Positions 1-6,501 of a stretch of 11,658 nucleotides of DNA are shown piece after piece. A program made the position numbers and the translations under genes. Source of the stretch: Stramenopiles sp. TOSAG23-3. Taxonomy: Eukaryota > Sar. The DNA lies in the NCBI GenBank assembly GCA_900128585.1, contig LT642732.1, positions 1 through 11,658 of the forward strand, in the 5' to 3' direction. Each line of letters starts with the position of its first letter. Within the stretch, counting starts at the first letter, position 1. The notes under the pieces are model-generated. The model did no database searches. It saw nothing but the letters and a program-made list of their open reading frames with translations, and was not told where the DNA came from.

Positions 1-98
1 TGAACTCCCTTCGTACATTTTTCCCAATAAATTCTTTCGCTGCGTCACTTTTCAGTTCTATGATCTTGAACGTTTGATTTAAACCTGTCAAAATTCTT
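1..98 (-). pseudogene. Broken coding fragment, left copy of a diverged repeated segment
   Basis: Reading right to left from about 98, the minus strand is open to the left edge and encodes a segment containing LTGLNQTFKIIELK followed by SDAAKEFIGKNV. A clearly related segment lies at about 2200-2310 (LTGLNDTFKIVELK, then TDDALEFEGKHV). The DNA has drifted a good deal while the protein has changed mostly conservatively, so both copies descend from a real coding sequence. Similarity stops abruptly near 98, where an unrelated plus-strand frame begins. The family is not recognised. Context (other mobile-element debris) suggests a transposon-encoded protein, but that is inference. The copy runs off the window edge. 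Confidence 0.4.
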
Positions 99-100
99 AA

Positions 101-280
101 TTTAGCATCCCATTCACTAGAGATGACAAATCTCTACTTACCTATGTTGAATACTATTTGAGAAAAGTAAATACAAAATTAATTAAATCATTTTACAAAC
201 TTGCTGACAATAAATTGAAAAAAGAAATGAACCTACTAGATACCAGATTGGAGGCTATTAGGAATGTACAAGATGAATAA
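101..280 (+). pseudogene. Orphan coding-like fragment, charged helical protein end
   Basis: An open plus-strand frame of 59 codons runs to a TAA at 278-280. It begins just after an in-frame TAA at 98-100 and has no Met near its start (first Met at residue 43), so it would be a C-terminal piece or a last exon, not a whole gene. The composition is protein-like: amphipathic and Lys/Leu/Glu-rich, with stretches such as LLTYVEYYLRKVNTKLIKSF and a tail ending in AIRNVQDE. The sequence TTTAG at 101-105 could be a splice acceptor, but its pyrimidine tract is weak. No family is recognised. It lies beside minus-strand element debris in opposite orientation, so it may belong to a different inserted element. 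Confidence 0.3.
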
Positions 281-325
281 TGACAAATGAATGAAAGAAA
301 ATAGATAAATTTATTTTAAAATTAA

Positions 326-460
326 TTATCTGGATTTGCTTTTTTCTTTTTCAATTTTTTTATGCAGGATCTCCATTTGCTTTTGCATCTGCTGTAATGA
401 TTTTAATAATGGATTTCCTCCTTCTTCGGAAAAAGAGCCACCCAAGACCCTCTGCTTCAT
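326..460 (-). pseudogene. Short coiled-coil ORF at the 3' end of the Gag-like relic
   Basis: A 44-codon ATG-to-TAA frame on the minus strand (ATG at 460-458, TAA at 328-326). It starts MKQRVLGGSFSEEGG and continues into an amphipathic Gln/Met/Lys/Glu helix (LLKSLQQMQKQMEILHKKIE) with a Lys-rich end. The heptad-like spacing suggests a short coiled coil. It lies directly downstream of the other minus-strand fragments and in the same orientation, so it may be the C-terminal end of the same decayed Gag-like protein. It could equally be an independent small peptide gene. No family is recognised. Confidence 0.3.
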
Positions 461-593
461 TTAATGGTTTTAAATGATTAAAAACATACAATGGATCTTT
501 TCCATATAAATATCATTTTTACTATTTCATCTAATTCAGTTCTAGGTAAACATTCTACTTCAAATAGACATGCCCCTAGATCATGGGGATATG

Positions 594-873
594 TGTTACC
601 CCTTTTGGGAGCGGGAACATGACCAGAGGAATTGACTTTGAACCATACAACTCCTTCCACTAATTATCAATATTCACTGGTGATCATACATAATTAGCAT
701 GGTGAATTGGATGTGCATAATAATTCATAGGATTTCCATTATGATGAATATTAGAATCATTATAATTATAAGGATAACTAGTAGTATTTGGATAATACCT
801 TTGAAGTTCCTCTCAATGGTGAGTACTCAGGATATTTCTTCTTCTTTGGAGGACAAACTGTTGCAGCAGGAGC
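594..873. repeat. Direct repeat, copy 1 (interrupted by about 148 bp)
   Basis: Bases 594-661 and 810-873 match bases 1330-1463 in the same order and orientation, nearly identically over the core (for example GACCAGAGGAATTGACTTTG). Here the two halves are separated by about 148 bp (662-809) that are absent from the other copy. The extra piece encodes a Tyr/Asn-rich stretch on the minus strand (a SYPYNYNDSN-type sequence), in keeping with Gag-like low complexity. The high identity points to a recent duplication or rearrangement within the relic. Confidence 0.8.
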
Positions 874-1329
874 ACCAGATGGAGATAGAGATGCAGCCTT
901 CCGCTTTGGTGCAACTGCTGGAGCCTTCTTCTCATCATTGTGATGAGTTGATGATGATTGGCCAAGTGGTGGGTCGTTGTTGCCATCTTGGGTGACTTTT
1001 TCTTCAGTTTTGCTAGTTGCTGAATGGGTGGTTGTTGGTTTATTTCCCATATATTTCATTTTATGGGCATGATCGCCTTTCATTGGACATTTGCCTTGCT
1101 TGTTTGCCGAGCAAGGTAAGCTTCCAGCTTAGATGAAGGTTCTTCTGGAATATTGCTTCATCTTGACCTAATATGATCAGAGGAAGGTGCAAAGAATAAG
1201 TCCAACTTGTCACAGAGACATTTACATCTCTGGGCTTGGCAAGTTAGATGTTCATTTGAATACAAATCAATAAACCAAGTTGTATAATGCAACAAGGATT
1301 CCTTATCTTTTTGTTTAATTTGGGTTAAT

Positions 1330-1463
1330 CTTGTACCCCTTTCAGGAGTGGGAACATGACCAGAGGAATTGACTTTGAACCATACAACTCCTTCCACTCT
1401 CTCAATGGCAAGTACTCAGGATATTTCTTCTTCTTTGGAGGACAAACCATTGCAGCAGGAGCA
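1330..1463. repeat. Direct repeat, copy 2 (uninterrupted)
   Basis: This 134-bp copy matches the two halves of the segment at 594-873 without the 148-bp middle. On the minus strand it reads VWFKVNSSGHVP, followed by one Pro/Arg/Gly stretch, as does copy 1. Downstream of it (toward lower coordinates) the sequence passes straight into the Gag-core-like fragment, whereas copy 1 passes into an unrelated fragment. At least one copy is therefore a rearrangement junction. The boundaries of the missing 148 bp carry no GT/AG signals on either strand, so it does not look like a removed intron. Confidence 0.8.
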
Positions 1464-1690
1464 CTGCGCATGCTGTTTATGTCAGTCTTCACAAGCCTTC
1501 CTGCGCACCTCCTTTGCTTGCTCTTCAATGCAATTTAGATGTGCTTTTTCTCTTTGTTTGTGTGCTTCAACATGATATAGTAACTGATGTCCTTTAATGT
1601 AGTCAAGAATTTTCTTTCTGCTTTTAAATATCTTATCTTCATTCATTGTTTCAAAGACAGGAACTTTTGACATAAACATGTCTCATCAGA

Positions 1691-1893
1691 ACTTGAGGTC
1701 ATTGTTAAAATTAGTTTGATTCTGTATAATATTAGTATTAATACAAGTACAAAGTAATTACTAGTACTACTAAACTGGGTATAAAAAAACACCATGATAT
1801 CAGCAGTATTTATCAGAGTAGTCAAAAATAGTTCCGAAATTATTTCAGTACTACATAGTTCAAACAAAATAAATTCTCCAAACATCTACTACT
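1691..1893. other. Non-coding AT-rich gap between mobile-element fragments
   Basis: About 200 bp of AT-rich sequence with no credible coding frame, RNA gene or repeat that I can see. It separates the Gag-like relic from the zinc-finger fragment. Confidence 0.5.
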
Positions 1894-2190
1894 TTATTTT
1901 GGATTTGATATGATGGTATATGTGAACTGCATTTCTGGGGTGAATATTTTACCAAGTGCTAGTTGATAAGCACATTGATAAACTTTTGAATGAATTATCA
2001 TCTCTTTCTTTTTCTCAAGGGTTTTCAGATGACCAAGGGAAGTTTCATGTTTAGTAATCTTCCCTCTCTGAAAATTAATATTTCCTTGTTTTGTTGTCCA
2101 TACATTTGGTTTGTTCTTATCACCATACAATGTACAAATAGTACAGCACATAGGATTGAATGCACCTCCTGAATGAGATAACCAAGGGGA
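1894..2190 (-). pseudogene. BED/TTF-like zinc-finger fragment, transposase-related
   Basis: The minus-strand frame from about 2190 to the stop at 1894 has the layout PWL...MCCTIC...W..KQGNINFQ...ITKHETSLGH. That is a Trp-Leu lead-in, Cys-x2-Cys, a linker with a Gly/Phe signature, then His-x5-His. This order is typical of the N-terminal zinc finger (TTF/BED-like) found in hAT-type transposases and in domesticated proteins derived from them. A stop occurs in this frame shortly upstream of the finger. The neighbouring upstream fragment is in another frame, and nothing resembling the hAT catalytic or dimerisation domain follows. I read it as a broken remnant. The family call is from motif spacing and is moderate to low in confidence. 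Confidence 0.4.
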
Positions 2191-2400
2191 ACATTCATTT
2201 CTATCTCATTTTTAACGTGTTTTCCTTCAAATTCCAGCGCGTCATCAGTTTTTAATTCTACTATCTTGAATGTATCATTTAATCCTGTGAGTCTTTTCAT
2301 ATGGCTGTTGAATTGTGCTTGGTATTTGAAAAATTCATCCTTTCTTTCCACTGCTTCATTATTTCTGCATTAAATACAGACTTCTTATTTGTTGAGGCTG
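2190..2400 (-). pseudogene. Broken coding fragment, right copy of the diverged repeated segment
   Basis: The frame from about 2351 downward starts VERKDEFFKYQAQFNSHMKR and continues into LTGLNDTFKIVELK and DDALEFEGKHVKNEIE. It is the counterpart of the segment at 1-98, but this copy extends further on both sides. An in-frame TAA lies just upstream (near 2365). The more upstream coding-like sequence (ending SVFNAEIMK) is in another frame, so the gene is frameshifted here. Downstream, the zinc-finger fragment is in a third frame. The three pieces could be one disrupted transposase-like gene. No function is recognised for this segment. Confidence 0.35.
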
Positions 2401-2409
2401 AGTAAGACT

Positions 2410-2559
2410 TCATGCAAGCAAGATACTTGCAGTTTCTAATTGTATTACAGCTGCATTCAAAAGTGTGCCTGTAAATTTGGCAATAGATCCAGTACTTCCA
2501 TCACTATTGAGTTTGATTGAGTTCACTTTCAACAACACAAACCATACAGGAGTATCCAT
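2410..2559 (-). pseudogene. Coding-like fragment of unknown origin
   Basis: Starting from an ATG at 2559-2557 the minus strand reads MDTPVWFVLLKVNSIKLNSD and ends at a stop at 2410. The phrase VWF..LKVNS recalls the VWFKVNSSG of the two repeat copies to the left, so it may be a diverged relative. The Lys-x-Asn-Ser-Asp-Gly wording also loosely recalls the start of copia reverse transcriptases, but this is too weak to claim. The next coding-like piece downstream is in another frame. Confidence 0.25.
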
Positions 2560-2670
2560 TGTGGTTACTCCTACCATTGTGGTAGACATGATACCATGGT
2601 GGTATACATGAATAATATAATCAAGTGAAGTTGTGTTGTGTACTTTGTCTCTAGCTCTATTGTTGTTCAA

Positions 2671-2971
2671 GCCTGTAGAGAGAGCAGAGAGAGTGTCAAG
2701 AGAAGACTTTTAATTATTTATTTTGCTAATTGCAAATTTGCTACTATTTTTTATTATTCAAGCAGGTTTGTTCGTGAAATAACGGACAACTGTTACTTTC
2801 GATTTGTATATTGGTACAGTAGTATTGATATCAAGTAACTAGTAATCATAAAATTTGTAAACATACTACAGATACAAGTATACTGTAGGACTTATTATTC
2901 AATATACAATGGTATCCTACTAATTTACAGACACAAACTTGCTTGGTACACATCATAAAAGGCGTGCAAAA
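2671..2971 (+). promoter_or_regulatory. Upstream region and probable 5' UTR of the coiled-coil gene, with a candidate intron
   Basis: This 300-bp AT-rich stretch has no credible gene. It begins with a short GA-rich tract (about 2676-2695). A sequence TCCTACTAATTTACAG ending at 2930 has the form of a branch point (TACTAA) followed by a 3' splice site, 41 bases before the ATG at 2972. A weak donor, GTAACT at 2835, would give a 96-nt intron inside the 5' UTR. If the region is not spliced, the first ATG (2909) opens a four-codon uORF that stops at 2921-2923. No clear TATA box or other promoter element can be assigned. Confidence 0.35.
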
Positions 2972-5900
2972 ATGGACGCAAATGAAACGAAATATTCATC
3001 AACACTACAGCAACAAAAACCATCCCCACCACCACCAATATCAACATCACCAGTGAATACTCTGCGCAAGTCTGAAGAAGCAGATATCAATCTTATGAAA
3101 GGAATGCGCGAAATGTTAATGAAAGGAACTGTCTTTCGGAAACATAGCGAATATAGTGAACCAAATAAACGAAAAGTATGGGTAGAATTCGATGACGAAT
3201 ATGATGGGTTTATTAAGTGGTGTAAATTAGGAACTCCTTCGAGCACATCGAGCGTAGAAAAGAACGATAAAATTAGACTTTCAACTATTACGCAAGTATC
3301 TGAAGGATTTGTAGAAACAGATGATATCATGAAGTTTAATGAAAATGTCGATTCAGGTATGTGCATATCTATTTGTACTCCTTCTCGGTCATTGAACTTT
3401 GAATCAAGTTCTGTCGAAGTATCTAAAATATGGTGCATGTCTTTGAAATATATTGTACACGCTGCGAAGCATAAATCAACCACTATTAGTCCTGTTCATT
3501 ATGTGGCCAAGTTACGATTGAATGATGATACAGAGAATGAATCTGGTGGTGATTTAAGAATTGATAAATTCAATGAACTGAAAAACAAAATAAAGTCACC
3601 AAAGAGCAATATTCCCATGTGTATACAAGTCTATAATACTCGTCTAGCAGAAGAGCGTATAAAACACGGCAATGAACTAAAAACGAAAATTCAGAAGTAT
3701 CATGAAACTATCAAGAAACAATCTGAAAAGCATAAAACTGTTTTAGCTATTTCAGAGGAACATAAAAATAATGTTGAGATTATGAAAGCTAAGTACAATG
3801 AGGCCGTAAATAATATCAAAACCGTATCTGAAAAACACAAAAATATTTTAGAGCAACATCAAAATGAGATTAAAATGTTGAAAGATCAACATCTAGAGGC
3901 AATATTACGCACAAAAGATGAATCATATAAATCACAGGATCATATCAAAACCGCACTCACTAATGAAATGCATCAAACTAATTTACAGATGAAAACTTTA
4001 GAGGGAAAGCATAAATTAGCAGTGTATAATGCCACGCAAAATGCAACGTTACATGAACAAGCTGAGCAAGCACTACAAAATGCAAAAATGTCACATTTGG
4101 AGAAAATGAATAAAAAACATGATGAAATCAAATATTTGAAAGAAAAAATGCAGTTATTGAAAGAAGAGCATGATGGTAAAGAAGAAGAATGTGCTAGAGA
4201 AATAAATGAACATATGGTACAGTTGGAGGCGACTCGCGCTGAAGTGACACACCATCAACAAAATGCAAAAAAACACGAAATTTCTCGCCAAATCGCACTT
4301 CAAAGAGAGTATGGGGCAAAATTAAGATATATGAAAAATGCAGAGTTAGAAGCAAAGGAAATCAAAAGAGAGGCAAAACAAAGGCTTGATCAATTAAGAG
4401 ATACACATGCCTCATTGCTTGGTGCTGCACTTAATGAACAAAAAGATTCACATACATCAGAACTCAATAAAGTAAAAGAGATGCACAACGCTGCTCTTGA
4501 TGAACAGCTTGTTGCCGCAGAATACATTAAAGGACTAAAAGGTACACATGCATCCGAGCTGGATGAACTAAAAGGTACACATGCATCAGAACTTGTTAAA
4601 CTAAAAGCTATACATGCATCAGAATTTAATCAACTAAAATTTTCACATGCATTATTGCTTGGTGAAGAAGCGACATCGCTTGATAATCTAAAAGCTACGC
4701 ATGCGTCAGAGATTAATGTATTAAAACTTACACACTCATCGTCAATATCAGATAAATTAAAAGAAGCCGAGGGTTTAAGAAATATCATACAACTTCATTC
4801 TGAAGAAAAGCATCAGTTGGTACAAAAAGCAAATGAACACAAAGCTACAGCTAAAAGTAAAGAAGATGCTTTAGAAGAATTACAAGAAGCACTCAAAGTA
4901 GCCAAATCAAGTCATATTGAAGCGATGGAAACGGCAACGCAAGAATCAAGAAAATTGGCCGCAATAAAGGCACAACACAAAATGGAAAAACTAAAACTCG
5001 AACATTCTCACGATATTCACTTGACAGATCGTGTAAAATCGATGGAGGCTGTTGTTGCAAATGTAAATCAAGAAAATATTAGATTAGAACATGCTGCAGC
5101 TATCGCAAAAGTATTACACGAAGCTTCACAGAAGGATAAAAATCGAGAACATGAAGATGTTCAAAGGAATATGCAACGAGAACATGAAGTTGTTCAAAAG
5201 AATATGCAACGTGAACATGAAGCTATACAAAAGAATATGCAACAGGAACATGAAGCTGCTCAAATAGACATACAACAAGAAGCTGAAAACAATCTTGCCC
5301 TTGCAAAGGAAAAATACCAAGAAGAAATAGAAGCTGTAATTCAAGACTCTGAAAATAGAGTAAGAAAAATACGAACAGAAGAAAACTCTCTTGCAGTTGC
5401 TTCGAGAAAAAAAAATGAGAATGTACAGAAAAGCTTAAAAGTTTCGGAGCCTTCCGCGAATTCCAAAATTAAATCTACTGAAAATGTACACCAAGCTCTT
5501 AAAGCAATGAAAGAAACACATGCAAAGCACGTAGAAATAATGAGGACTGTAGAAGCAAAGTATAAATCTGCCGAAGACAAATTTGATCAAGAATTATTGA
5601 CGTTAAAATTACAACATGAAAAAGAAATGCACTCAATGATTCAATCAATACATAAATTTCAAAGTGGAAAAAAAACAACTAGTGTGCTTTCCAAAATATT
5701 ATCATGGGTAGGTAATGATTCTGAATTGAATTCTGAATTGGATCAAAATTCGAATCAACACGATGAAATAAATAATACCGAAACAAAGATAAGTACTAAC
5801 AATGTTGATAGAAAAACAAAAAAAACAAAACAGAATATAGAAATAAAAAAAACAAAAAAGAATATAGAAGAAGACAATGATGATGAAGGTATAAAACATG

Positions 5901-6130
5901 TACAGCATCATTTTGGACCTAATCGTAAGCCAGGTGACACCGTCATAGTCAAGTTAACAGATGGTTCAAACATTGAATATAAAATACCCGAGTCCACAAT
6001 GATTCAAAATACAGTTTTCCTAACAATAAAAAAGAATCAGTTTATTGAATCTGACGAATTAGAAGAAATATCAGTGAGGAAACCAAAGATGGTCGAACCT
6101 GAGCGTCCAGTCAGAGAAACAAAATTATGA
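2972..6130 (+). CDS. PH-like domain, long hendecad coiled-coil protein (1,052 aa)
   Basis: I start at the ATG at 2972, in a good context (AAAATGG). The same frame extends a few codons upstream only by way of a TTG. Residues 47-167 look like a pleckstrin-homology domain: MLMKGTVFRKH at the first strand, KRKVWVEF, a F-I-K-W strand, and a final helix with the invariant-type Trp (SKIWCMSLKYI). PH domains usually bind phosphoinositides or proteins at membranes. Residues about 219-895 are near-continuous coiled coil, Lys/Glu/His-rich, including two blocks of 11-residue repeats (522-594 and 726-769). Residues 948-966 are a Lys-rich repeat that could act as a nuclear signal or nucleic-acid contact. 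Residues 978-1024 form a small beta-rich domain (KPGDTVIVKLTDGSNIEYKI) resembling the Pro-Gly-Asp-Thr modules common in stramenopile and amoeboid proteins. No enzyme motif is visible. I infer a structural or scaffold role at a membrane or the cytoskeleton. No gene name is recognised. Single exon. Confidence 0.85.
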   Translation: MDANETKYSSTLQQQKPSPPPPISTSPVNTLRKSEEADINLMKGMREMLMKGTVFRKHSEYSEPNKRKVWVEFDDEYDGFIKWCKLGTPSSTSSVEKNDKIRLSTITQVSEGFVETDDIMKFNENVDSGMCISICTPSRSLNFESSSVEVSKIWCMSLKYIVHAAKHKSTTISPVHYVAKLRLNDDTENESGGDLRIDKFNELKNKIKSPKSNIPMCIQVYNTRLAEERIKHGNELKTKIQKYHETIKKQSEKHKTVLAISEEHKNNVEIMKAKYNEAVNNIKTVSEKHKNILEQHQNEIKMLKDQHLEAILRTKDESYKSQDHIKTALTNEMHQTNLQMKTLEGKHKLAVYNATQNATLHEQAEQALQNAKMSHLEKMNKKHDEIKYLKEKMQLLKEEHDGKEEECAREINEHMVQLEATRAEVTHHQQNAKKHEISRQIALQREYGAKLRYMKNAELEAKEIKREAKQRLDQLRDTHASLLGAALNEQKDSHTSELNKVKEMHNAALDEQLVAAEYIKGLKGTHASELDELKGTHASELVKLKAIHASEFNQLKFSHALLLGEEATSLDNLKATHASEINVLKLTHSSSISDKLKEAEGLRNIIQLHSEEKHQLVQKANEHKATAKSKEDALEELQEALKVAKSSHIEAMETATQESRKLAAIKAQHKMEKLKLEHSHDIHLTDRVKSMEAVVANVNQENIRLEHAAAIAKVLHEASQKDKNREHEDVQRNMQREHEVVQKNMQREHEAIQKNMQQEHEAAQIDIQQEAENNLALAKEKYQEEIEAVIQDSENRVRKIRTEENSLAVASRKKNENVQKSLKVSEPSANSKIKSTENVHQALKAMKETHAKHVEIMRTVEAKYKSAEDKFDQELLTLKLQHEKEMHSMIQSIHKFQSGKKTTSVLSKILSWVGNDSELNSELDQNSNQHDEINNTETKISTNNVDRKTKKTKQNIEIKKTKKNIEEDNDDEGIKHVQHHFGPNRKPGDTVIVKLTDGSNIEYKIPESTMIQNTVFLTIKKNQFIESDELEEISVRKPKMVEPERPVRETKL
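4535..4753 (+). repeat. Hendecad repeat block 1 (LKxxHASExxx)
   Basis: Within the coiled coil, units such as LKGTHASELDE, LKGTHASELVK, LKAIHASEFNQ and LKATHASEINV recur with an 11-residue (33-nt) period, interrupted once by a 7-residue insertion that keeps coiled-coil phase. The DNA repeats are imperfect (tacacatgcatc-type core). The His residues fall at spacings of 11, 11, 11, 18 and 11. Looser units precede the block from about 4400 (DTHAS, DSHTS, EMHNA). Confidence 0.8.
5147..5278 (+). repeat. Hendecad repeat block 2 (EHExxQxxMQx), four units
   Basis: Four consecutive 11-residue units: EHEDVQRNMQR, EHEVVQKNMQR, EHEAIQKNMQQ and EHEAAQIDIQQ, encoded by 33-nt near-repeats. The last unit is the most diverged. 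The consensus differs from block 1, so two independent 33-nt expansions occurred in one protein, both with the same period. Confidence 0.85.
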
Positions 6131-6368
6131 CAAGCAAAAAATGTATTCAGCTTTTGAATAAGCGATAGATATATGTTAAGTATTTTTATTTGATAAAACA
6201 TTAAATTTTATGAAGTTTCGAACTCTTGTTTTCGTTTTTTATCTCCGAAAGTAACGGCAATTATTTATTTTTCTAAATATCGGAGATTATCTTCGACGAA
6301 GTAAACCCGAATAAAAATTCAAAAACATTCTACACACTTTGTTTCTCCGGTGCTGCTCTCATCGAGAG
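6131..6368. other. Intergenic region between the coiled-coil gene and the repeat-protein gene
   Basis: Downstream of the TGA at 6128-6130 the sequence is AT-rich and non-coding. An AATAAA at 6310-6315 could serve as a poly(A) signal, although it is far from the stop. An 8-bp inverted repeat (ATCTCCGA at 6241-6248, TCGGAGAT at 6280-6287) has a 31-nt loop and is probably too weak to matter. The last 40 bases (CT-rich, ending CATCGAGAG) look like a 5' leader for the next gene and precede an ATG at 6369 in a strong context. Confidence 0.45.
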
Positions 6369-6380
6369 ATGGAACAGACG

Positions 6381-6501
6381 GTACGTAGATATTTTATTAT
6401 CCTTCGTTATATTTGACTTTATATTCTGAGATTTCAATATTTCTCATATAATGATTGGTTATATCTGTTGTAGTGATGAAAAGAGTAAAAATATAACGCA
6501 G
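6381..6501 (+). other. Candidate intron at the start of the repeat-protein gene
   Basis: ATG GAA CAG ACG at 6369-6380 (ATG context GAGATGG) is followed at once by GTACGT, a near-consensus splice donor, and then about 90 very T-rich bases. Splicing to the CAG at 6499-6501 joins exon 1 in phase with the CCA CCA CCA CTT codons of the long frame, giving an N-terminus MEQTPPPLTKDVW. The better-looking pyrimidine-rich acceptor (TGTTGTAG ending at 6473) would put a TGA directly after MEQT. The 121-nt model is plausible but unproven. The alternative is the unspliced ATG at 6451. Confidence 0.4.

Larger units (their letters stand above)
478..1690 (-). pseudogene. Decayed retrotransposon Gag-like region
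   Basis: Several minus-strand coding fragments, broken by stops and frame changes, look like remnants of a Gag protein of an LTR (Ty1/copia-like) retrotransposon. At about 1330-1158 the phrase LTQIKQKDKESLLHYTTWF resembles the helical Gag core in which an I-K-Q...ES-L-Y pattern is typical. At about 1113-1042 a CPMKGDHAHKMKYMGNK stretch resembles the degenerate zinc-knuckle/CP-x-H-x-DH motif of copia Gags. It is followed by a Lys/Pro/Ser-rich tail (KKKKYPEY). Further downstream come a Tyr/Asn-rich segment (about 805-690) and a fragment ending near 478 that contains YPHDLGACLFEVECLPRTEL. At the upstream end, 1679-1482 is a Lys/Glu-rich helix. No reverse transcriptase, integrase or convincing LTR is visible in the window. 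The identification rests on motif resemblance only. Confidence 0.4.

Noticed and set aside
662-809. Intron present in one repeat copy and absent from a processed second copy
   Set aside because: The ends of the 148-bp segment lack GT/AG on both strands, and the other copy is fused to unrelated sequence, so splicing does not explain the difference.
2638-2838. Plus-strand 66-codon frame in the upstream region of the coiled-coil gene
   Set aside because: It has no ATG near its start, an aromatic-rich composition expected from AT-rich non-coding DNA, and no recognisable features.
2939-2971. TTG start 11 codons before the ATG of the coiled-coil gene
   Set aside because: The sequence is eukaryotic in character and an ATG in good context follows at 2972, so a TTG start is not needed.
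2953-3483. 176-residue minus-strand frame opposite the PH-like domain
   Set aside because: It lies wholly antisense to the well-supported gene on the other strand and has no domain features.
6241-6287. 8-bp inverted repeat as a terminator hairpin
   Set aside because: The loop is 31 nt and the stem short, and hairpin terminators are not expected in a eukaryotic gene of this kind.
6381-6473. 93-nt intron using the pyrimidine-rich acceptor at 6473
   Set aside because: Joining exon 1 to 6474 gives an immediate TGA after MEQT, so it cannot produce the long protein from that ATG.
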